Shown one piece after another: positions 57,801 to 64,000 of a DNA stretch of 64,000 nt. Location of the stretch: the NCBI GenBank assembly GCA_033439765.1, contig JAULSN010000009.1, positions 1,984,001 to 2,048,000 of the forward strand, written 5' to 3'. The translations under genes and the position numbers were made by a program. A model generated the notes under the pieces. The model worked only from the letters and a program-made list of their open reading frames with translations. It did not search any database and was not told the DNA's origin. Each line of letters begins with the position of its first letter. The stretch's first letter is position 1. The stretch is from Lasiosphaeria ovina. Taxonomy: Eukaryota; Ascomycota; Sordariomycetes; Sordariales; Lasiosphaeriaceae.

Positions 57801-59990
57801 GCAAGCCCTTTGGAGGCGTTGAGGATGAATCTTCTGATAACAATTGCTGTGATCTCCTCGGGATCCCACTCAAATAGGGCCCCAGGTTCGATGCTGGAGA
57901 GGACGGCAAAATACAACTCTTCTGGCTTTAGTGGCTGTCGTGCGAAGAAAACCCACTGAATACACAGAAGCAGCTCGCCTTTGTTGTGCTGGTCACGCGT
58001 CAAAATTTCGCGGAATAGCTCGTGTAGGTCTCTAGGGATGTCCCGGAGTCTTTTCTGGAGCGCATGAATGCGGCCGCCGTCATACTCTTTGTTCAGAATC
58101 TCCACTACCAGAACAACCCACATGAACACCCCAGCTGCCTTTTCTCGAAGATCATGACGAATCGCTTCTGCGAGCTTGCTGTGTCCAATATTCAGCTCGC
58201 TGTCCAGATAGTCGATTATGTCCTTCACATGCTCTTCTTGCCCTTCGAGGGCAAATTCCAGGCCTTTCGCAATAGTAATGTGCGGGTAGTGGCGGCTCGA
58301 AAACAAGACTTGAAATCGAATCCCAGCTTGCACGGCCATTTCGCCAACATGCTCAAAAAACGATAGCATATCTCGAATCTGATGCTCGTCGCACTCATCT
58401 AGAGCGTCAATAAAGCACGCTAACGATGACTTTCCAAGGCCTAGCACAGCTTGTTCAAAGAGCGCCTTAAGCGATTCGACGGTCCATTTGAGGCGTTCAC
58501 CATTCCACGATACCAGCCCGAGAGTGTCAAACACATCCTGAAGCGCTGGATACCGCTCAAGGAGCTGTAGTAGCAGTGATCGGTACATCCCAGTCGTAGA
58601 CTTCTCCAGCTCGTCGCCTCGTGCGTTGAAGAAGAAGGAGATGATGGTCGTTTCCTTCATCTTTCTCCGCGCACTAGCCACGGCGAACTTCATCAGTGTT
58701 GACTTCCCTGCCCCAGGTTTCCCCTTGATCCACAAAAAGCCGTGGTGCTCGCCGAGCTTGGTGGGGTCGAGCCAGTCGAGGTACTCGGACTTTTGTAGTA
58801 GCCATGTGCATGTCTTGAGGTGTGCTTTCTTGATGGTCAATTGGCGAGCGTCGATCTGGTCAAATCTCAAAGATTCCAACAAAGTGCGTTTCTGACTTTC
58901 AACCAACATCAACGTCTTCCCTTCCGTCGATTGCTTTACCGCCGTGGTTGCTATCCTGCGCAGAGCAGCAGCAACCTTTCTGTACTCGACATCATCGAGT
59001 CCCGCAAAGCGACACATTTCCATGTGGTCCCGCCCAATATGCTCCATTGTCTCGGCTGCAATGTTGAGGCAGGATGAGGTATCATGAACAACCTGTGAAG
59101 CATGATTAGCAAAGTGTGGGAAATATACCTTGTCGCAGATAAAATACCTTTTGTCCAGAGAGGAGCCCAACACCAACCTCTTCTTGAAAGGAGTGTATTA
59201 TCCAATTCTGGCCTTGAGCCATGGGGCCGAATCTATCCCTTAACTCTTTGAGGATATCGGAAGACGGCAATAGAGCCTGAACGATTTGCTCGTTCGCAGA
59301 GACGCCAACGGCATTGGCTAGCCGTTCAACAATGTGATGGCGAAAGCCGCGGGGATCGGCACCAGCGTGCGGCGTGCCAAAGAATATTATGCCGGTCGTG
59401 GACTCGAATATACGACCAAGATGAGCCTGGTGACAATCCCTCGACAGCAGAAGCATCTTTTTGACAATGATCCCTCCAAGGCTGTGCGCCACAAACAACA
59501 ACGGCCTCGTAGACTCGGTCCGACGTTCAGACTCCAGGGCAACTAAAAAATCCTGAGCGATACCTGAGACGGTGTTGCTAAGCACAGGAGGCCCACCCGG
59601 ATATCCGATATGCGTGTTGTAGCCGTATGTGAAGATTCGTGCGTAAGGGACCGTTGTTGGGACCAAATCGCGTGGCCAGTAGACACCTCTATCGTGACGG
59701 GACGCAGGAAATAGGCCGAGTCTCCGATATTTGGAAGGGGGTTCGGAGGATTCGTCAGCAGCCGAGCTGTCGCTGTAGCGTCCGGCATTTGCCTTCTTGG
59801 AAGTCCATGTGCGTTCGGGATGGCCGGTAAATCCGTGTATGAAGACAATGCTTCTCGGTCAGTAGGCTGACTTGAAGCACTAGTGAGACCAAGAAGCCTA
59901 CTCAAGATGCGGCTCGTGTGGTTCGAAAAGAACCGTCATCGCGGTCGGGGGGACATGCCTCGGCAAAGGTTGTGCCGCCGTCTCAGCCAT
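54842..59990 (-). CDS. fungal NLR-like protein: alpha/beta hydrolase - NACHT - 22 ankyrin repeats
   Basis: Exons 59990-59902, 59850-59148 and 59092-54842 give 1680 residues; intron 2 (55 bases) has a gctaat branch site. The start ATG at 59990 joins in phase to DIVFIHGFTGHPERTWT. Domain 1 (30-265) is a SesB/PGAP1-like hydrolase: IVFIHGFTGHP, the nucleophile elbow VAHSLGGIIVKK, IIFFGTPHAGAD. A linker with MEHIGRDHMEMCRF is usual before NACHT in fungal NLRs. NACHT: Walker A GKPGAGKST (388-396), Walker B CFIDALDECD (about 490-499), and a winged-helix region to about 950. Residues 958-1680 are 21 full and one partial ankyrin repeats of 33-34 residues, nearly identical (core TPLxxAAxxGHEAVxRLLLE). 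Such STAND proteins work in fungal allorecognition and innate immunity by ligand-driven oligomerisation; here the hydrolase would be the effector. Walker motifs are intact and no frameshift is visible. Confidence 0.93.
54845..57013 (-). repeat. 99-bp ankyrin-coding tandem array with higher-order structure
   Basis: 2169 bases: 19 units of 99, two units of 102 and a final partial unit. Blocks of about 60 bases are identical or nearly so between units; differences cluster in the codons just before and after TPL. A three-unit block (SSRR-WWAA, SDGQ-SRAA, SIS-TPL) appears three times (units 4-6, 9-11, 15-17), showing segmental duplication. The antisense strand is open over more than 450 codons only because the unit length is a multiple of three. 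Confidence 0.95.
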
Positions 59991-60571
59991 CCTGTCGAAC
60001 AAAGATGAATGCACCGAACTCTATTTTGCAGTTTGAAGTACGACGCCTGACCTTTCAGGAGGATGCGGCTAAGGCTCGTCGCAATGGCCTCGGTTTGTGT
60101 CGTGGTGGAATTCAATAATGACTCGCTCGTCGTCGGCCGCAAATCGCTGCGACGTAAAGCGCTCAGGGCCGCCTCAACAAGAGAGAGAAGATCTGTCTGT
60201 CTGAACTGAACCGGAGGGGAAGCAATTTCAGGACAAAACGGCGGAGAAGGAAGGTACCGCCAGCCTCACGAGCTTTGATTGGGCACCGGACACATTACAG
60301 ACTCCAGCACAGCCTCGCCCCCGCCCACACGATCAAGCCCTCACAGCAGCGGTCATGTTAGGCTTGCAATGAGCCGCCGCAGTCTAGACATGTCCAAGGT
60401 AAAGAGGGTTAGGTATTCTGACAGACAAAAACTTTATACATATAATATATAAAACTGTCACCAGCTGAGCGAAGTTAAAACAAGGGTAAAAAGGGAATGC
60501 GGTCCAAAGCGGAGGCGGGGCGGCGGGGCGGCGGGGCAGGTACTTAAGTGTACACCTACTCCAGGGTAATA

Positions 60572-60743
60572 CAACTCTCCCGGGGTTTAAAACCTTAGCA
60601 GAGTGACTTTTAGTAATGAATTTGCAGGGGATATAAGCCATAAACGCAGGGGATTGGAAGTCACTTTTCTAGCAGGTTCACACCAAAAAGTCACGTGGTG
60701 GCTTGGTTGTATCGCACTAAGGTTTTAAACCTCGGGGGATGTG
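60572..60743 (+). mobile_element. MITE copy A (TA-flanked, 172 bp)
   Basis: Terminal inverted repeats: left caactctcccggggtttaaa at 60572, right complement of cacatcccccgaggtttaaa ending at 60743. TA dinucleotides stand on both sides (60570-60571, 60744-60745), the target duplication of Tc1/mariner-type elements. It has no coding capacity. The inner part (aggggatataagcc, aagtcacttttctagcaggtt, accaaaaagtcacgtggtgg) matches copy B in reverse orientation. Confidence 0.85.
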
Positions 60744-60802
60744 TAGAAGGGCCAGGTGGGGGAGGGAGTCTTTCCCGGAGCGTGGAGCACCGTGTTCTCG
60801 AT

Positions 60803-61229
60803 TACCTTCCATATCCGCGAAAGGTAAGAATAAGACTGGAACTTGGAAGTACACCTCCGCCATGGTTTGAAAGCTTAGTGCGATACATTCAAGCCACCAC
60901 GTGACTTTTTGGTGAGAACCTGCTAGAAAAGTGACTTCAAATCTCCTGTATTTCAGGCTTATATCCCCTGTTAAAATCCCCTGCCAAAGTCACCGCACTA
61001 AGCTTTCAAACCCCGGCGGAGGTGTAGTGTAGTGTATAAAGGAATGCTGTGGACTTCGACCTGGAAGTCATAAGCGCTAATGTCCCGTTTCCCCAATCGA
61101 GATACCCCGTTTCCCCACGGCCAGCTGTGGGGTTTCCAAGGCCCGGCAAACGGCGCTTGCGGGGAAATGGTGCAAAAGCCGGACCTTGCCGAGCGGTTTC
61201 TAGGCCTGACTGCTGCATCCCAATTTACA
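60803..61229 (+). repeat. dispersed repeat R, copy 2, interrupted by MITE B
   Basis: Starts taccttccatatccgcgaaaggtaagaa at 60803-60830 and resumes after the MITE with cgacctggaagtcat and aatgtcccgtttcccc through to ctgcatcccaatttaca at 61212-61229. The interruption proves that the repeat was in place before the MITE arrived. Confidence 0.85.
60852..61024 (-). mobile_element. MITE copy B (TA-flanked, 173 bp), reverse orientation to copy A
   Basis: TIRs: cacctccgccatggtttgaa.. at the left and the complement of cacctccgccggggtttgaa.. at the right, continuing through agcttagtgcg; about 31 bases with two mismatches. Flanked by TA at 60850-60851 and 61025-61026. The reverse complement aligns along its whole length to copy A, with the same inner blocks. 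No transposase is encoded, so movement would depend on an enzyme from elsewhere in the genome. Confidence 0.88.
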
Positions 61230-62453
61230 ATTAAACCTCCAAATGAAACCTCATACCAGGTGACGCAGCTCGCCTGTCCCCTCGAATAAGCTTGCAGATG
61301 TACTGCACTAGATCCGACGTGAAGCAATCCTATTTTAGACCGAGGGCCTCAAACCCTCGGACAAACAGATTGCTCTGCAAGGAGCAAACCACATCTTTGC
61401 CATGATCCACTAAAGTAATGTCCTCGTCCCGCACGAGTGGGAAACAGAGAGTTTACAATAGTGTCTGTCTTGAGTGTCAACATTTCCAGACGTTTATTTC
61501 CGTCATTGCAATATATCTCGTTGGAATCCGAATTCGCAACTGAAAGCACGAGTCTTCAACACTGGCAAGGCCTCGGCTTCTGTCGGCCATTTCACTGCAT
61601 ATCGAGACTGTTAAAACAAAAGCTGCCACTAAGAATCCGCCATTGGCTCAGGCTTCCTGCATGGCCGTGATATTACCTAAGCTGCACGTGATGCAGCACG
61701 TGCACCCCTGATACACACCCGCTGACCGTTTGGAGCGTTTCCAGAGTTTAATGGGCAGAGCGAAGCATGTTGTTGCAATTAAGTTTGTTCGCCTCGCAAG
61801 TCTTGTCAAATTCTCGGTGTTGTGCATGGCGTGGTCCCAAGGCAAGTTGGTTCCACTCAGCGGTGCTCCCACGATATCTTCACTTATACGAAAAAGCACG
61901 GGCCATAAACCACAGCCCCTGAGGACATACTCACCCTTCCTCACTTCCCACTCGCAGTACTCACAACTTAAAGTAACAGAAAAATTGCTTACTCGAACCC
62001 GTGTCCTCTCGGGTTATTCTCGTCCTATTGTGCGCTTTTCCAGGCAGAATGACGGCGGTACCGCAATCGCCCCATGCCTCCCCTATTGTCCCAGCGCTCA
62101 TTCCTATTGTTAGCACCGCACAAGCGAGCGAGCTCAAGAATTTCAGCCGCCGACCGCACACTCGCTAGCCTTCTTATAAAAGTATTATTCAACTTCAAAT
62201 TCTTTTCGCTCACTTCGATCGTCGTCATCATACAGCGCATGTTTCTCTCGACAGTCCAAATTTACTGCAGTTGTATGCCACTACTGCGCCCGCGAATTGA
62301 AAATTCTGAGGATATGAAGTGAGTAATTCTCACTTTCAGTTTTTACCTCCTCCAGCCACTTGTACTTCATTCGCTGCCTAGCAGAGTATTTCCTGCCACT
62401 CCGACGAGCGTCGCTGACCAAGACCGCAGAGCTGTATCGCACGTCTAGCCAAC

Positions 62454-64000
62454 ATGTATTCATCTGCAGATAGGGCCCTTCTGGAGGTCCCGGAATCCCC
62501 CCTGAGCCCGCCTCCGTCGTGGTTCAACGACGACGATCTGGAATGCCCCTTTGAGAAAATCCCGAAGCGTGGTTTTGGCCAACTCGATGATGGCAACCAG
62601 AAACCGGCCAAGCGTATTCGCATTCGCCTTGTTAACCGTGTCAGTCCAGCCGATGAGCTGGCGCCTACTACTACAAGCGCGGCTTCCCCGCCAATTTCAC
62701 CGCTTAGTCCGCCTCCCTCGTGGTTCAACAGCGACGACCTTGAATGCCCATTTCCAGATGATGCCCACGAGACTCTCCAGACTGTCAAGCGTGAGCCAGG
62801 TACGCCTCTCTATTTCCTGGGCGCGGCCGACGATGATTCGGATATCACGCCTCCGGACCTTACCCCATCGAGCACCAGAACTCGCGTCGCCTTGACGCCT
62901 GATACCGAACTCAGCGACGAAAAGCCGGAGCCCTTTTTTCCCCCATCTGTTTGGTCCAAGTGGCGCGGAAGCCTTTGCGAAGCCCTCCCATACTTCAAGG
63001 CGTATAAGGGCAGCCTTCACACGAACGGATTGGTTGCCACCGGCTTTCTCATGGACAAGCACGCCGACCCACGAGATGTGTTTGAAGGACAAGTCATAAT
63101 CTCGTCTGTGTAAGTCTATTACCATTACCTCTTGACCATGTTCCTCTCATGCTGACCTGTATTTGAAGTGGCGGCGGTCGCGAGAGAGACCCCAACGGAA
63201 CGGGTACCATGGTTCGGCTCAGGGATGCCTCCGACAGCAGTCCGAATATTAAGGCCTTTCGGAATGCGCAAAAGAACCGGACACTCATCGCAGTGATTGC
63301 AGGTAGGAAACAATTGGTTTTCGTTATTTTCTTGGTGCGTGTGCTAACTTTATACTCGCAGGAGAGGATCATCCTCTCTACCCCTGTCAGCCACCATACC
63401 CCTACGCCGTTCTCGACTACTTTGTTGTCTCGGATGTTTGGGCAGAGAAGCGGAATGGAATCCGTGTATTCCGCGTTCGCTACGAAAAGGCAGATCTCCA
63501 GAAACCTTCATGGTGGACCGCCCATCGCGACGCGTATGGCCCCGCTCCCTCATCGCTCCATGCTATCAAGACCACATGGAAAACTTGCTCTGAGTGCGGC
63601 AAGAGTAGCAAGTTGATATACACTATTGGCTGGACCTGTCTGAACCACGACTGTGCTTGTTTCTTCAAGCGTCCAGCTATCAAGACAGAGGACATTATCA
63701 AGATAGAGGACGGTGACACCGAGATGAGAAGCGACGAGGACATGCCTGAGGATCTGGAGTACAACGAGGCGTTTCTATGTGAGCGCGCCCCCTTTATCGG
63801 CCCCATTCCGCCCCTCCGACCCCCGATGGCCGAAACCGAAGGACGCCACGGCACGGAGTTGGCCTTGCGCCGTGGATTCGTCTGCCCCGACTGCGGATGC
63901 TGCAACCGTCGGGTGTACTGGAACCGCTGGCTCTGCGAGAACTGCAACCGCACTTGGGATGCTCCTATGGCGCACTATCCTCTGAGCCTGCTCGAGAAAG
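62454..64000 (+). CDS. zinc-ribbon protein of unknown function, 3' end outside the window
   Basis: Exons 62454-63109, 63169-63302 and 63362-64000+, phases 2 and 1; at least 476 residues, running off the right edge. The N-terminus carries an internal duplication, PLSPPPSWFNDDDLECPF at residues 16-33 and again with one change at 83-100. A basic patch PAKRIRIRL could be a nuclear signal. Residues about 165-340 form a folded region (WSKWRGSLCEALPYFKAYKG, GGGRERDPNGTG, YAVLDYFVVSDVW, VFRVRYEKADLQKPSWW). Two zinc-ribbon-like modules follow: CSECG..CLNHDC and CPDCGCC..CENCN. From memory, fungal AlkB-like 2-oxoglutarate dioxygenases have a similar N-terminal half, but their catalytic part would lie beyond 64000, so the function is left open. 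Confidence 0.7.

Larger units (their letters stand above)
59991..62453. other. spacer with transposon remnants between the NLR and the right-edge gene
   Basis: Divergent promoters at both ends. The middle holds two MITE copies and dispersed repeat copy 2, listed separately. A short inverted repeat tgcacgt..acgtgca lies near 61683-61704. Open frames of 60-130 codons have no recognisable domain. Confidence 0.5.

Noticed and set aside
1..64000. CRISPR array, bacterial operons, phage genes, ribosome binding sites
   Set aside because: No regularly spaced palindromic repeats or prokaryotic gene organisation; introns and protein families are those of an ascomycete nucleus.

Overview
This window is nuclear DNA from a filamentous ascomycete, most likely a Sordariomycete. 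The evidence is split genes with short GT..AG introns and clear lariat branch sites, GC-rich third codon positions, kilobase-scale intergenic spacers, and a set of typical Pezizomycotina proteins: Pal1, a CK1 of the clock-kinase type, a second PKA catalytic subunit, a WSC-domain wall protein, a peroxisomal 4CL-like ligase, a HET remnant and a NACHT-ankyrin NLR. No bacterial operon features, rRNA, tRNA or CRISPR array was recognised. Gene models were built by reading exons, phases and splice sites by eye; every multi-exon model below closes in frame.

Layout. 0.7-6.1 kb: Pal1 morphogenesis protein (+) and a RecA/Rad51-paralog-like protein with a degenerate P-loop (+). 6.4-8.2 kb: secreted two-FAS1 protein (-). 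8.2-13.5 kb: a 5.4-kb spacer without a convincing gene. 13.5-19.2 kb: casein kinase 1 delta/epsilon type (+) and a tail-anchored inositol polyphosphate 5-phosphatase (+). 21.5-22.9 kb: PKA catalytic subunit (-). 25.5-29.1 kb: GRAM-TBC-EF-hand Rab GAP (+). 30.2-34.6 kb: three-WSC protein with a stalk of about 760 Thr-rich residues (+). 35.7-37.6 kb: mitochondrial 2-methylcitrate dehydratase (-). 39.2-42.4 kb: an acidic coiled-coil protein and an FHA-like/kinase protein (both -). 44.3-46.1 kb: glutamate decarboxylase (+). 46.4-47.5 kb: secreted alpha/beta hydrolase (-). 49.1-51.3 kb: seven-exon acyl/aryl-CoA ligase with a C-terminal SKI (-). From 51.8 kb the window becomes accessory: a dispersed repeat, an AT3-rich stretch with unrecognised protein-like frames, a HET-6-like C-terminal remnant, then a 1680-residue NLR-type protein (alpha/beta hydrolase + NACHT + 22 almost identical ankyrin repeats), followed by two inverted copies of one TA-flanked MITE family, one of them inside a second copy of the dispersed repeat. 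The right edge cuts a gene with two zinc-ribbon-like CxxC pairs.

How the parts relate. The first 51 kb is mainly conserved housekeeping and signalling genes (polarity, clock/DNA-damage kinase, cAMP kinase, Rab GAP, phosphoinositide turnover, propionate and GABA metabolism). The segment from 51.8 to 61.3 kb looks like an allorecognition/innate-immunity type island: HET and NLR genes beside small transposons and repeats. The NLR, with its homogenised higher-order repeat array, is the most interesting object here. A second pattern of interest is a palindromic motif (ACCTAGGTAGGTA and variants) that recurs in most intergenic spacers and was not noticed in any coding exon.
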